From positions 930,001 to 994,000 of the forward strand of contig NZ_LT799838.1 of assembly GCF_900168255.1 (NCBI RefSeq): a stretch of DNA of 64,000 nucleotides, in the 5' to 3' direction. Position numbers and translations under genes: made by a program. Origin of the DNA: Psychrobacter sp. DAB_AL43B (GTDB lineage Bacteria > Pseudomonadota > Gammaproteobacteria > Pseudomonadales > Moraxellaceae). This document shows positions 43,993 to 54,455 of the stretch, in pieces. The notes beneath the pieces are model-generated. The model worked only from the letters and a program-made list of their open reading frames with translations, made no database searches and was not told the origin of the DNA. Position 1 is the stretch's first letter. Every line of letters begins with the position of its first letter.

Positions 43993-45531
43993 TTATGACT
44001 CCCATTTCTGTACAGTATCGATGAAATCACGACGATTGGTTTTGCGTTGTCCGAACATACTGTTATCAGACGTACCTGAACAGCCTTCACCAAAGGTAAA
44101 GCCACAGCCATTACGTTCAGCAAACGCATCGCTTAACGCTTCTTCGCGATGCGCGGTTGGAATCACAAAACGATCTTCGTAGTTGGCGATAGCCAAATAG
44201 CGATACATCTCTTCAACCTGGAGTTTGGTCAGACCAACATCGTCTAAGATGCTTTGAACTTCTTGCTTTTCGACCAGTTGCATGCGTTTGTAGCTACGCA
44301 TAGCAAGTAGACGCTTCAATGCAAGACGAACAGGCTCTTCATCACCTGCGGTCAACAGATTGGCCAAATAACGTAACGGGATACGTAAGCTGTCGACATC
44401 TGGAATCAGACCATCCATACCGACTTTGCCCGCTTCAGCAGCATTTTGAATCGGTGATAATGGTGGTACATACCAAACCATCGGTAGCGTACGGTATTCA
44501 GGGTGTAGTGGTAGCGCAAGCTTCCAATCTACTGCCAGCTTATATACTGGTGAGCGCTGCGCAGAATCAATCACTGACTGCGGCACACCGTCTTTTAACG
44601 CTTGAGCGATAACAGCAGGGTCATTAGGATCTAAGAATAAATCCAATTGCGCAGGATAAATGTCTTTTTCGTTTGGTGTACTGGCAGCTTCGGCGATTTT
44701 GTCAGCGTCATATAATAGGACGCCTAAGTAGCGGATACGACCGACGCAGGTTTCTGAACAAACGGTTGGCAAGCCAGCTTCAATACGTGGATAGCAGAAG
44801 ATACATTTTTCAGATTTACCGGATTTCCAGTTGTAATAAATCTTTTTATACGGGCAGCCTGAGATACACATACGCCAGCCGCGGCATTTTTCTTGGTCGA
44901 TAAGAACAATACCGTCTTCTTCACGCTTGTAGATCGCGCCACTAGGGCAAGCTGCTACGCAAGTTGGGTTCAAGCAATGCTCGCATAGACGCGGCAAATA
45001 CATCATGAAAGTATTTTCGTACTCGCCGTAGATATCCGCTTGAATGTTGTCAAAGTTTTTATCTTTGCGACGTTTTTCAAATTCCGTACCTAAAATCTCT
45101 TCCCAGTTAGGACCCCATTCAATCTTCTGCATCCGCTTGCCAGTGATGGCTGAACGTGGACGGGCAATAGGCTGATGGGTACTGATAGGAGCGGTATGAA
45201 GATGCTGATAATCGAAATCAAACGGTTCGTAATAATCATCGATTTCTGGCAAATCAGGGTTGGCAAAAATATTTGCCAATACTCTAAATTTACCACCGAT
45301 ACGTGGATTTATGGTGCCGTTGGCATTACGTATCCAGCCGCCTTTCCATTTGGTTTGGTTTTCCCACTCTTTGGGATAGCCAATACCGGGCTTTGATTCA
45401 ACGTTGTTGAACCATGCGTATTCCATACCTTCACGGCTGGTCCAGACGTTTTTACAGGTAACTGAGCAGGTGTGACAACCGATACATTTATCAAGGTTAA
45501 GCACCATGCCGACTTGCGAACGAATTTTCAT
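43993..45531 (-). CDS. narH: Respiratory nitrate reductase beta subunit (iron-sulfur)
   Basis: A 512-residue cytoplasmic Fe-S subunit with four cysteine groups: CIGCHTCSVTCKNVW, CEHCLNPTCVAACPSG, CRGWRMCISGCPYK and CIFC...CSETCVGR. The Trp in CRGW marks the [3Fe-4S] cluster as in known NarH. The ATG at 45531 (MKIRSQVGMV) is preceded by GGAG. It sits 137 bp after narG, unusually far. Confidence 0.97.
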   Translation of the reverse strand: MKIRSQVGMVLNLDKCIGCHTCSVTCKNVWTSREGMEYAWFNNVESKPGIGYPKEWENQTKWKGGWIRNANGTINPRIGGKFRVLANIFANPDLPEIDDYYEPFDFDYQHLHTAPISTHQPIARPRSAITGKRMQKIEWGPNWEEILGTEFEKRRKDKNFDNIQADIYGEYENTFMMYLPRLCEHCLNPTCVAACPSGAIYKREEDGIVLIDQEKCRGWRMCISGCPYKKIYYNWKSGKSEKCIFCYPRIEAGLPTVCSETCVGRIRYLGVLLYDADKIAEAASTPNEKDIYPAQLDLFLDPNDPAVIAQALKDGVPQSVIDSAQRSPVYKLAVDWKLALPLHPEYRTLPMVWYVPPLSPIQNAAEAGKVGMDGLIPDVDSLRIPLRYLANLLTAGDEEPVRLALKRLLAMRSYKRMQLVEKQEVQSILDDVGLTKLQVEEMYRYLAIANYEDRFVIPTAHREEALSDAFAERNGCGFTFGEGCSGTSDNSMFGQRKTNRRDFIDTVQKWES

Positions 45532-45582
45532 GGATCTGTGCTCCAAATATTAGTAGAAAAAGCAGCTCTTTATTCTTCAGTA

Positions 45583-45646
45583 AGGTCGTTTTAAAAGATG
45601 TCGTTTCAAAAGATATTGTTTAAAAAAATAAATTCTAAAACGACCT
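45583..45646. repeat. Inverted repeat in the narG-narH gap
   Basis: AGGTCGTTTTA and TAAAACGACCT are perfect 11-bp arms 42 bp apart, with partial TCGTTT copies between. No T-run ends it. It could set differential stability of narG and narHJI mRNA. Confidence 0.65.
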
Positions 45647-45668
45647 ATTTTCAGCAGAAGAAAACGCT

Positions 45669-48600
45669 TTAATCCTCGATGGTGGTTGGTAATGGACGAG
45701 GTAATTCGTTATCTGGCTTATCTTCTAGCCAATCGATTTTTGACATCTTACGAATCACAACAAACTCATCACGGTTACAACCCACGGTGCCATAGTAGTT
45801 AAAGCCATAAGATTGCTGAGCATAGCTACCAATCATATGCGTCGGCTTCAAGATAGTACGGGTCATTGAGTTATGAATACCGCCACGCGTACCGGTCTGC
45901 TCAGAACCTGGAATATTGACCAGTTTTTCTTGAGCGTGATACATCATGGTCATGCCTTCTTTGACCCGTTGGCTGACAATGGCACGAGCGGTAAGCGCGC
46001 CGTTGGCATTAAACAGCTCAATCCAGTCGTTATCGACGATACCTGCTTTGGCAGCATCAACTTCTGACATCCAAACACAAGGTCCACCGCGGCTTAAGGT
46101 CAGCATCAATAAGTTTTCAGAGTAAGTACTATGGATGCCCCATTTTTGGTGTGGTGTTAAAAAGTTCAGTACAATCTCTTTATTACCGTTTGGCTTGGCA
46201 TCTTTTACCATCGCCGTGGTTTTGGTATCGATAGGTGGACGATACTGCTGCATTTGCTCGCCAAACGCTTGCATCCAAGGATGATCTTGATAGAACTGTT
46301 GACGACCAGTCAGGGTACGCCAAGGAATCAGCTCATGGACGTTGGTATAACCGGCGTTATAACTCACTTCATCTGACTCAATACCTGACCACGTTGGGCT
46401 TGAGATGATTTTACGGGGTTGTGCGACGATATCTTTAAAACGAATTTTTTCATGTTCGCTAGATTTGGCAAGATGGGCATGCTCGCGTCCGGTAAACTCA
46501 GACAATGCTTCCCAACCTTTTACGGCGACATGACCATTGGTTTCAGGAGCCAGCATCAAAATCATCTCAGACGCATTAACCGCAGTGTCAAGGCTTGGTC
46601 GACCTTCAGAGATACCAGGCTCAGTAACTCTATGATTTAAATCACCGAGCTGTTTGACTTCGGTTTTCATATCCCAATTTAAACCTTTTGAGCCGTTGCC
46701 TAATTTTTCTAAGGCAGGACCCATAGAAGTAAATTTCTTGTAAGTATTTGGGTAATCACGCTCAACCACCATAATCATAGGGCAGTTTTTGCCGGGTACT
46801 GGTTTTTCGCCTGCTGTTTTCCAGTCAGTGCCACCGAATGGCTGCGCCAATTCGCCCGGGCTATCATGTTGCATTGGTAAGGTCACGACATCAGTTTCAA
46901 CGCCCAAATGTCCTTTTGACACTTCAGAGAAGGTCTTGGCAATGCCTTTATAAATTTCCCAATCCGTTTTAGATTCCCAAGCAGGGTCGGTCGCCGCAGT
47001 GAGTGGATGGATAAAGGGATGCATGTCTGAGGTATTCATGTCATCTTTTTCATACCATGTCGCCGTTGGTAGGACGATATCTGAATACATGCAGGTCGAT
47101 GACATACGGAAGTCTAACGTGACAACCAAATCTAATTTACCAGTAGGGCCTTTTTCTACCCAATCGACTTCTTTTGGTTGCAGGTGACCTGCGGCATTTT
47201 CTTCATTGAGTAAGCCATTTTTGGTACCCAAGAAGTACTTGAGCATATATTCATGACCTTTACCCGATGAGCCCAAGAGGTTTGAGCGCCAGATAAACAT
47301 GTTGCGCGGGAAGTTGTCTGGGTTGTCTGGCGATTCACAAGCAAAGCGTAGGTTGCCATCTTCAAGAGAATCGACAACATACTCTTCCACGTCTTTACCA
47401 CTTGCTTTGGCTTTAGCGGCGATAGTCAGTGGGTTGCAGTTAAATTGCGGGGCAGAAGGAAGCCAGCCTGCGCGCTCTGCTTGAATGTTGTAGTCCAGCA
47501 TGTGTTCTGGGAAAAATTTCTTATCGACAAGTGGCGAGAGTATTTCATGGGCAGAAATAGTTTCATGACGCCACTGTGAGCTGTGCGCATAGAAAAAGCT
47601 GGTACCAGCCATTTGGCGTGGTGGACGCATCCAGTCGAGCGCAAAGGCAAGAGGTAACCAGCCTGTTTGTGGACGCAGTTTTTCTTGACCAACATAATGC
47701 GCCCAACCGCCACCAGATTTACCGATACAGCCACAAAGCATGAGCATATTGATGACGCCGCGATAGTTCATATCGAGGTGATACCAGTGATTCATACCAG
47801 CGCCGATGATAATCATCGATTTACCATGTGTCTTATGCGCGTTTTCTGCGAACTCACGGGCAACTTGAATGACACGCTCACGGCTCAAACCAGTGATAAC
47901 TTCTTGCCAAGCAGGAGTTCCTGGTACAGTCGCATCGTCATAGTCATCAGTAACATGCTCGCCACCAACACCATTATCTACACCAAGGTTGGCAACCGTT
48001 AAATCAAATACAGTGGCGACGATAGCGGTTGTACCATCGGCAAGGGTGATTGTTTTACAAGGAACGGTTTTTTGTTGTATGGCTTCGCCTGGTACTGACG
48101 CAAAATGTGGGTGTTCAACATGACCAAAGTAATCGAAGCCTACTAGGCAGGTTTCATTGCTGTCTTTCAACGTCAGTGTTAGATCAATATCTTCGCCTGT
48201 GGTACCATTTTTCTGCTCAAGATTCCACTTACCTTTTTCACCCCAACGATAGCCGATAGAACCGAGCGGAGAAACCAGTTCCCCATCACTGTTCAGTCCA
48301 ATGGTTTTCCATTCTGGGTTGTTTTCTTGCCCTAAGTTATCAATTAAGTCAGAAGCGCGTAGATAGCGACCAGCATGGCGTGCGCCTTCTTCACCTTCTA
48401 GCATGACTAGGACGGGTAAGTCGGTATAGCGCTTGGCATAGCCTAGGAAATAATCACTTGGCTGCTTGAGATAAAACTCTTTGATAATGACATGGCAGAA
48501 TGCTTGCGCAACGGCAGCATCGGTACCTTGTTTAGGGTTCAGCCATAAATCCGTTAATTTAGAGACTTCCGCATAATCAGGGGTGATTGAGACCGTCTTG

Positions 48601-49427
48601 GTGCCTTTATAACGAACTTCAGTGAAGAAATGCGCATCGGGTGTACGGGTTTGTGGGACGTTTGAGCCCCAAGCGATAATATAGTCAGAATTGTACCAAT
48701 CGGCTGATTCTGGCACGTCAGTCTGCTCGCCCCAGACCATCGGCGAGGCTGGCGGTAAGTCACAATACCAGTCGTAAAATGATAAACAAACACCACCAAT
48801 TAGCGATAAATAACGACTCCCAGCGGCGTAACTGACCATCGACATTGCAGGAATCGGAGAGAAGCCGATGATACGGTCAGGACCAAAAGTTTTGGCGGTA
48901 TAAACGTTACTGGCAGCGATGATTTCGTTGACCTCAGCCCACGTTGAGCGGATGAAACCACCTAAGCCGCGCTTAGATTTATATTGTTCAGCTTTGATAG
49001 GGTCTTGGACGATACTGCCCCACGCGTCTACTGGATCAGGATATTGAGCTTTTGCTTCGCGCCATAATTTGAGGAGCGGCTTACGAACTTTAGGATATTT
49101 CACACGGTTGGCAGAATACATATACCAGCTGTAGCTTGCGCCACGAGGACAGCCACGCGGTTCGTGGTTTGGTAGGTCTGGACGGGTTTCTGGATAGTCG
49201 GTTTGCTGAGTTTCCCACGTGACTAAGCCATTTTTTACGTAGATTTTCCACGAACAAGAACCGGTACAGTTGACGCCATGCGTTGAACGCACCACTTTGT
49301 CATACTGCCAACGGCTACGATACACGTTTTCCCAATCACGAGACTCATCGCGCGTCTCGCCATGCCCATCGGAGAATTCGCCCTTTTTACGTTTAAAAAA
49401 ACGGAATTGGTCGAGTAAATGGCTCAT
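45669..49427 (-). CDS. narG: Respiratory nitrate reductase alpha subunit (catalytic)
   Basis: A 1252-residue molybdo-bis-MGD enzyme reducing nitrate to nitrite on the cytoplasmic side. The FS0 cluster ligands are the His and Cys of THGVNCTGSCSWKIYVK (~48-64), and the Mo-ligand Asp is in WYNSDYIIAWGSNVPQTRTPD (~240). YVGQEKLRPQTGW, SNLLGSSGKGHEY and the C-terminal GTVGCNRDEFVVIRKM are NarG landmarks. Length equals typical NarG (~1247). It starts narGHJI; narK has its own terminator upstream. Confidence 0.98.
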   Translation of the reverse strand: MSHLLDQFRFFKRKKGEFSDGHGETRDESRDWENVYRSRWQYDKVVRSTHGVNCTGSCSWKIYVKNGLVTWETQQTDYPETRPDLPNHEPRGCPRGASYSWYMYSANRVKYPKVRKPLLKLWREAKAQYPDPVDAWGSIVQDPIKAEQYKSKRGLGGFIRSTWAEVNEIIAASNVYTAKTFGPDRIIGFSPIPAMSMVSYAAGSRYLSLIGGVCLSFYDWYCDLPPASPMVWGEQTDVPESADWYNSDYIIAWGSNVPQTRTPDAHFFTEVRYKGTKTVSITPDYAEVSKLTDLWLNPKQGTDAAVAQAFCHVIIKEFYLKQPSDYFLGYAKRYTDLPVLVMLEGEEGARHAGRYLRASDLIDNLGQENNPEWKTIGLNSDGELVSPLGSIGYRWGEKGKWNLEQKNGTTGEDIDLTLTLKDSNETCLVGFDYFGHVEHPHFASVPGEAIQQKTVPCKTITLADGTTAIVATVFDLTVANLGVDNGVGGEHVTDDYDDATVPGTPAWQEVITGLSRERVIQVAREFAENAHKTHGKSMIIIGAGMNHWYHLDMNYRGVINMLMLCGCIGKSGGGWAHYVGQEKLRPQTGWLPLAFALDWMRPPRQMAGTSFFYAHSSQWRHETISAHEILSPLVDKKFFPEHMLDYNIQAERAGWLPSAPQFNCNPLTIAAKAKASGKDVEEYVVDSLEDGNLRFACESPDNPDNFPRNMFIWRSNLLGSSGKGHEYMLKYFLGTKNGLLNEENAAGHLQPKEVDWVEKGPTGKLDLVVTLDFRMSSTCMYSDIVLPTATWYEKDDMNTSDMHPFIHPLTAATDPAWESKTDWEIYKGIAKTFSEVSKGHLGVETDVVTLPMQHDSPGELAQPFGGTDWKTAGEKPVPGKNCPMIMVVERDYPNTYKKFTSMGPALEKLGNGSKGLNWDMKTEVKQLGDLNHRVTEPGISEGRPSLDTAVNASEMILMLAPETNGHVAVKGWEALSEFTGREHAHLAKSSEHEKIRFKDIVAQPRKIISSPTWSGIESDEVSYNAGYTNVHELIPWRTLTGRQQFYQDHPWMQAFGEQMQQYRPPIDTKTTAMVKDAKPNGNKEIVLNFLTPHQKWGIHSTYSENLLMLTLSRGGPCVWMSEVDAAKAGIVDNDWIELFNANGALTARAIVSQRVKEGMTMMYHAQEKLVNIPGSEQTGTRGGIHNSMTRTILKPTHMIGSYAQQSYGFNYYGTVGCNRDEFVVIRKMSKIDWLEDKPDNELPRPLPTTIED

Positions 49428-49576
49428 TTCGCTATCCTCTGTATTATTGCCTATGGTGTATCTAAAGCTGAATGGCGCAGTACAAATAATCGCTGCTCAC
49501 GCTGTAAATATTTTTCGATGGTGTCATTTTAAGTAAGCCATCACAGTCTTACTATTAGCTAACATGAGCAGAGCAC

Positions 49577-49592
49577 TACCACCTTAGTAGTA
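49577..49592. promoter_or_regulatory. Candidate NarL 7-2-7 site upstream of narG
   Basis: TACCACC-TT-AGTAGTA, inverted NarL heptamers, ~150 bp before the narG start. It is the near twin of the moaA site. No convincing FNR box was found by eye in 49428-49760; the rest of that stretch is AT-rich and gene-free. Confidence 0.65.
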
Positions 49593-49753
49593 GCTATCAA
49601 AAATAAAATCTCATCAAAAAACGGTTAAGACGGTCATTTAAAGCAGTATTAAAAACATTATTAAGAAAAACATTAAGAATATTATTAAAGTTTTTTAATA
49701 AAAAACCAAAGGCACTCATCAAAATCCTAAAAAGTAGTTGGCAAAATTTAGAC

Positions 49754-49786
49754 AAAAAAAGTGCTACTTACATGGGTAAGTAGCAC
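49754..49786 (-). terminator. Terminator of narK
   Basis: GTGCTACTTAC and GTAAGTAGCAC, perfect 11-bp arms around a 4-nt loop, are followed on the minus strand by seven T. It separates narK from narGHJI. Confidence 0.88.
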
Positions 49787-49864
49787 AATTAAGAGAGGTT
49801 TTTTAGCTTAAAAATTTGCGGCTTAAAAGACCATTTTTAAAAGACAGCTTTTAAGAAAATAGTT

Positions 49865-51244
49865 TTAGCAAGGTATTTCAGCGTTAGAACGACTGTAATA
49901 CCACCACGTTAATATAATACAGAGAACATAAAAAATGATTAAGGCAATAAAAGTACCATCAACACCCAGTCCAGAACCAAACATTTTAGGGATAAAGAAA
50001 GCGCCATAGGCGGCTATTGCTGAGGTGAAACCAACCACGGCCGCTGACTCTTTACGTATCTCGATGAATAACTCTTCTGTACCCGCTTTCTCTGGTTCAC
50101 GGCGATCATGAAACGTTCTGAAAATCACAGGAATCATCGTAAAGGTAGAGCCATTACCGATACCTGTCGTAATAAATAACACCATGAAGGAGATAAAGTA
50201 GCCGACGAAACTGCCCTCATTGGTTTCACTAGGTAAGAAGTACATCACCGCCAACACTGCCAAAACCATGATCACATAGTTCCAAAATGTCACTTTTGCG
50301 CCACTGGTTTTATCAGATATCCAGCCACCTAATGGGCGAAATAATGCGCCGACTAGAGGACCTAGAAAAGCAAATTTGAGTGCATCAATGGCTGGGAATG
50401 AGTTTTTAATCAACATCGGGAACGCTGCTGAAAAGCCAATGAATGACCCAAACGTCGCCATATAAAGAATACACATGATCCAGTTGTGTTTACGTTTAAA
50501 GATAATGGATTGGTCTTTAAAAGAGGCTTTTGCGGTAGCAATGTCATTCATGCCAAACCAAGCTAATGCTGAAAATAGCAGGATAAAGGGCACCCAAATA
50601 AAGCCAGCGTTTTGCAGATAAAACAATTTGCCGCTTGCAGAAACTTGTGGATCGCCGCCCAAGCTACCAAATGCGGCAACCAGTATAATCATCGGTACGA
50701 CAAACTGCATCACCGAGACACCAAGATTACCAAGACCCGCGTTTAGCCCAAGCGCAGTGCCTTGCTCAGCTTTTGGATAGAAAAAAGAGATGTTAGACAT
50801 GGATGACGCAAAGTTACCACCACCGAAGCCGCAAAGTAGCGCAATAATGGCAAATATCATAAATGGCGTATCAGGATTTTGAACGGCAAAGCCCATCCAC
50901 AGTGCTGGAATTAATAAAGAGGCTGTCGATATCGCTGTCCAACGTCGTCCACCGAAAATAGGCACCATAAAAGAATAAAAAATCCGCAGCGTCGCACCAG
51001 ATAGACCGGGTAGCGCGGCGAGCCAAAATAACTGTCCTGCATCAAAATCAAAACCAATTTCTGGTAAGCGCACGATGACCGCGCTCCATACCATCCATAC
51101 CGCAAACGCTAATAGCAATGATGGAATGGATATCCATAAATTTCGACGAGCGACTTTTTTACCACCGCCTTCCCAAAATTCTTCTACTTCAGGACGCCAG
51201 TCAGTAATGAGCTTACCACCTTTGAAGTTGTAATGACTGCCCAT
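49865..51244 (-). CDS. narK: Nitrate/nitrite transporter NarK (E. coli NarK type)
   Basis: A 459-residue, twelve-helix NNP-family MFS protein. The nitrate signature appears twice as GNFASSMSNISFFYP and GIGNGSTFTMIPVIF. The N-terminus WRPEVEEFWEGGGKKVARRNLWISI and total length match E. coli NarK (463), a nitrate/nitrite antiporter. The ATG at 51244 is preceded by GAGGAATCGT. It is divergent from narX and upstream of narGHJI. Confidence 0.95.
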   Translation of the reverse strand: MGSHYNFKGGKLITDWRPEVEEFWEGGGKKVARRNLWISIPSLLLAFAVWMVWSAVIVRLPEIGFDFDAGQLFWLAALPGLSGATLRIFYSFMVPIFGGRRWTAISTASLLIPALWMGFAVQNPDTPFMIFAIIALLCGFGGGNFASSMSNISFFYPKAEQGTALGLNAGLGNLGVSVMQFVVPMIILVAAFGSLGGDPQVSASGKLFYLQNAGFIWVPFILLFSALAWFGMNDIATAKASFKDQSIIFKRKHNWIMCILYMATFGSFIGFSAAFPMLIKNSFPAIDALKFAFLGPLVGALFRPLGGWISDKTSGAKVTFWNYVIMVLAVLAVMYFLPSETNEGSFVGYFISFMVLFITTGIGNGSTFTMIPVIFRTFHDRREPEKAGTEELFIEIRKESAAVVGFTSAIAAYGAFFIPKMFGSGLGVDGTFIALIIFYVLCIILTWWYYSRSNAEIPC

Positions 51245-51471
51245 ACGATTCCTCACTTAATATCGTCTATGCTTAGTTATAATTGGTGTTTTTATCACGT
51301 TAAGTCGCTATTGAAATCGCCATAGACTATCGTTTAGATTGCCAATAATCAGTCAGTAAACTTGAGCAATGACGGCATAGCACTAACGGATTTATTCACA
51401 GGCATTTGCTATATTTGTTGCAAATGATGACTTACGGTACTGTGATATGGCGGTTATGAGTATTCATACAT

Positions 51472-51499
51472 AGTGGTATACTGATGGCTAAAAGGGGTA
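51472..51499. promoter_or_regulatory. Pair of NarL heptamers between narK and narX
   Basis: AGTGGTA (51472-51478) and AGGGGTA (51493-51499) are reverse complements of TACCACT and TACCCCT, both within the NarL consensus TACYNMT, spaced 21 bp start to start. They lie in the 366-bp divergent region and could act on narK, narX or both. Confidence 0.5.
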
Positions 51500-51610
51500 G
51501 GAGGCAGGCAAAAATTTAGCGTCTAAAATAAGATTTGAGCGCATAATTTTTGCTTGTTGGTACGCTTTAATTTGCAGTTGAGATGGTTTAATTATAGGTA
51601 AAAGCCACAA

Positions 51611-53653
51611 ATGATGAATAGCTTGCGAAGACACTCTTTATCACTCCATGCTTGGGGCGCCGTCCTTATCGTCGCTATCTTATGCTTCATGTCAGCGATA
51701 GGAAGTGGTACGCTTGCTTGGGTAGCGAAGTCAGATGCTGAGGCTATTAATACGGCAGGCTCGATACGTATGGCAGCTTATCGTATAAGTTTTCAGCTTG
51801 CGACGGATTTTTCTGATGACAACCCTTTTAGCTCAAGTTTAAATATTCGGCAAGACAGCCTTAATCTTACTCATGACAAGCAAGTTGAAAAACAGGGTAA
51901 ATTGGATTTTTCTAATAAAGACACCTCTGAAAAGGTCGAAATTCTTATCGAAGATATGGAAAGTCGGCTGGAAGAATTGCAGACGTACCAGTTGACAAGT
52001 GCTAACAGAAGTACGCCCATTACCAATCAACTCAATCAGATAAAATCCCAGTGGTTTCAGGCTTTAAAGCCTGCGTTACTAGGGCAAGATAAGCAGGCGT
52101 TTTATCGCGTTTCAGTCAAGTATATTGACGATGTTAATCGCTTGGTTAGCGAGTTGCAGTACAGAAACGAACAGCGTCAGACATGGCAGCAAAACCTACA
52201 AATATTATCACTGATATTAACCATCATTATTATGCTGATTGGCATGCGCCGACTGCATCAAGCAGTGCTAACGCCTATCAAGCAACTCATCAAAGCCAAT
52301 AACCAATTTAAAAGAGGTAAGACCAATACCAGAGTATCTATAACGGGTTATAGAGAATTTGAGGTGCTTGGCAATTCTTTTAATGACATGGCAAGTACGA
52401 TTGAGACCTATCAGCGCTCGCTTGAGAGTGAGGTGCAGATAAAAACCCAACATCTGACAAAAGCCAATCACGTACTGTCGCTGTTTTATGATTTTTCCAA
52501 ATCTATCACCACCAACCAAGTCAGCTTGTATCGTCTCGATAAGTTGGTTGCTGATTTCAGTAAGACTTTGCCGCATTTAGAATTCACTTTATGTATACAG
52601 AATAAATATATAACCAATAAAAACGCCATCGTTCTACATGGCGAAAGAATGAAAGAGCTGTGCAAAAAACTTAATTGCGATAACTGCGTGACCAAAAATG
52701 GTGAGTTCACTAAGTCTTATCCTATCAGCCATCAACAAGAAGAGTTTGGTGAGTTACGCGTTAGACCAAAGTCTATGCTAGTAATGAATCGTTCTTTTAT
52801 CTCTGATGATGACAGTAGCGAGATAACGGCTTCACAGCGTATTCAGATGACAGCAACAGGCAGTATTTTCCCGTTTTCGAGTGTTGAGTTGGATGCCCAA
52901 AATGACGAGTTAATCGTTGCGTTGACCAACTTAATCAGTGCGGCATTATCGCTGCGCAAACAAAGACAGCAAGAACATCAGCTTATTTTATTTGAAGAGC
53001 GATCGACCATTGCCAGAGAGTTGCATGACTCTTTAGCGCAGTCGTTGTCCTATTTGAAAATCCAAGTTAGCGTCTTAGAAAGGCATCTTAAAAATGCTGC
53101 CAGCGAGCCAGTTGAAGCGCCCATCTATCAAAATATCGAACAGATAAAAGTGGGGCTAGGTTCGGCTTATCAGCAGTTAAGAGATTTATTGGTGACGTTT
53201 CGCCTAACGATTGATAACGACAATTTTGATGAAGCATTACACGAAGCTGCCAGTGAATTTGCTTTAAAAGGCAGTTTTAATGTGACAGTCCACAATCGTA
53301 TTATGACGCTTAATTTAAGTGCCACCGAACAGATAGATTTGATTCAAATTGCCAGAGAAGCCTTGTCAAATATTAGCCGCCATGCCCAAGCACAAAACGT
53401 AGAGATTCAGCTTGGCTATGAGGATAGTGATAAACATATCGTGATGAATATTATTGATGATGGGGTTGGGATGTCAATGCTAGGCAGTGTCGATCAGACA
53501 CAGCATCACGGTTTGATGATTATGAAAGAGCGTGCCCATGATATCGGCGGCGAATTGATCGTGACTGATAACCAACCACGCGGCACTATTATTACTGTGA
53601 GATTTGAACCCAACTTCTTTGATGAAGATAGCAATAAAGACGCTTATTTGTAA
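51611..53653 (+). CDS. narX: Nitrate/nitrite sensor histidine kinase
   Basis: A 680-residue membrane kinase. TM1 (~15-37) is followed at once by the nitrate-binding P-box (AINTAGSIRMAAYRISFQL, ~46-64), a periplasmic helical domain, TM2 (~198-213), HAMP, a cysteine-bearing central module (CKKLNCDNCV, ~353-362), the DHp with phospho-His in ARELHDSLAQSLSYLK (~476) and a HATPase end (LIQIAREALSNISRHA, IDDGVGM). It phosphorylates NarL. Confidence 0.95.
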   Translation: MMNSLRRHSLSLHAWGAVLIVAILCFMSAIGSGTLAWVAKSDAEAINTAGSIRMAAYRISFQLATDFSDDNPFSSSLNIRQDSLNLTHDKQVEKQGKLDFSNKDTSEKVEILIEDMESRLEELQTYQLTSANRSTPITNQLNQIKSQWFQALKPALLGQDKQAFYRVSVKYIDDVNRLVSELQYRNEQRQTWQQNLQILSLILTIIIMLIGMRRLHQAVLTPIKQLIKANNQFKRGKTNTRVSITGYREFEVLGNSFNDMASTIETYQRSLESEVQIKTQHLTKANHVLSLFYDFSKSITTNQVSLYRLDKLVADFSKTLPHLEFTLCIQNKYITNKNAIVLHGERMKELCKKLNCDNCVTKNGEFTKSYPISHQQEEFGELRVRPKSMLVMNRSFISDDDSSEITASQRIQMTATGSIFPFSSVELDAQNDELIVALTNLISAALSLRKQRQQEHQLILFEERSTIARELHDSLAQSLSYLKIQVSVLERHLKNAASEPVEAPIYQNIEQIKVGLGSAYQQLRDLLVTFRLTIDNDNFDEALHEAASEFALKGSFNVTVHNRIMTLNLSATEQIDLIQIAREALSNISRHAQAQNVEIQLGYEDSDKHIVMNIIDDGVGMSMLGSVDQTQHHGLMIMKERAHDIGGELIVTDNQPRGTIITVRFEPNFFDEDSNKDAYL

Positions 53654-53753
53654 TCAAAAAAATGCTAGTTTTGAGCAATTAGCTGGTTATTTTTGAATGT
53701 ATCATTTTCGGGTAATTAAACTCTTGTACCATTTTTTTATTTGTGAGTATGTT

Positions 53754-54413
53754 ATGAGCACCAAAGTTTATACCAGTACGTCTCCAGCTAGGTTATTATT
53801 GGTCGATGATCATCCTATGCTACGTCGAGGCATCTTCGAGTTATTAAGTCTTGAGGACGATGTCAAAGTCGTTGGTGAAGCCAGCAATGGTCAAGAGGCG
53901 CTAGCATTTTTAGAAAATAATGAAGTGGATTTGGTGATACTCGACCATAAAATGCCGGTACTCACTGGTATTGAAACCTTAAGAGAAATCAAAGCAAGAA
54001 ATATCAGTACCAAGACCGTTTTGTTCACGGTTTCTGATAGTGGTGAAGACGTACAAGAAGCTTTAAAATTAGGCGTCGATGGTTATCTGTTAAAGGATAT
54101 GGAGCCTGAGTTGATTATTATTGATATTAGAAAAATACTACGCGGCGAGCTGGTCATCAGCCCAAATCTGGCTTCGATATTGGCACAAACGCTACGCACG
54201 CCAAGTATTCAAGATATTGCTAGCAATCTGACCACCCGAGAGCTACAAGTGATTCAAATGATCGCTGAGGGGCTCAGTAATAAGATGATCGCCAATAGTT
54301 TAGATATTGCCGAATCGACAGTGAAGGTACACGTAAAGCATATTCTTAATAAAACAGGTCTGCGCACGCGTGTCGAAGCAGCGGTTTGGACAGTAAACCA
54401 TTTGTCTAAATAG
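53754..54413 (+). CDS. narL: Nitrate/nitrite response regulator
   Basis: A 219-residue NarL/FixJ regulator. The receiver has acidic DDHP, the phosphorylated Asp in LVILDHKMP (~62) and Lys in DGYLLKDM; the C-terminal LuxR-type HTH is LTTRELQVIQMIAEGLSNKMIA...STVKVHVKHILNK. The ATG at 53754 begins MSTKVYTST; RBS GTGAG is weak. It lies 100 bp after narX. Confidence 0.94.
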   Translation: MSTKVYTSTSPARLLLVDDHPMLRRGIFELLSLEDDVKVVGEASNGQEALAFLENNEVDLVILDHKMPVLTGIETLREIKARNISTKTVLFTVSDSGEDVQEALKLGVDGYLLKDMEPELIIIDIRKILRGELVISPNLASILAQTLRTPSIQDIASNLTTRELQVIQMIAEGLSNKMIANSLDIAESTVKVHVKHILNKTGLRTRVEAAVWTVNHLSK

Positions 54414-54455
54414 CGATCTCTTAAAATAATGTTCACTAAGCTAAAGGTATTTATA

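Noticed and set aside
49428..49760. FNR box upstream of narG
   Set aside because: No TTGAT-N4-ATCAA match with acceptable symmetry was visible by eye; a matrix scan would be needed.
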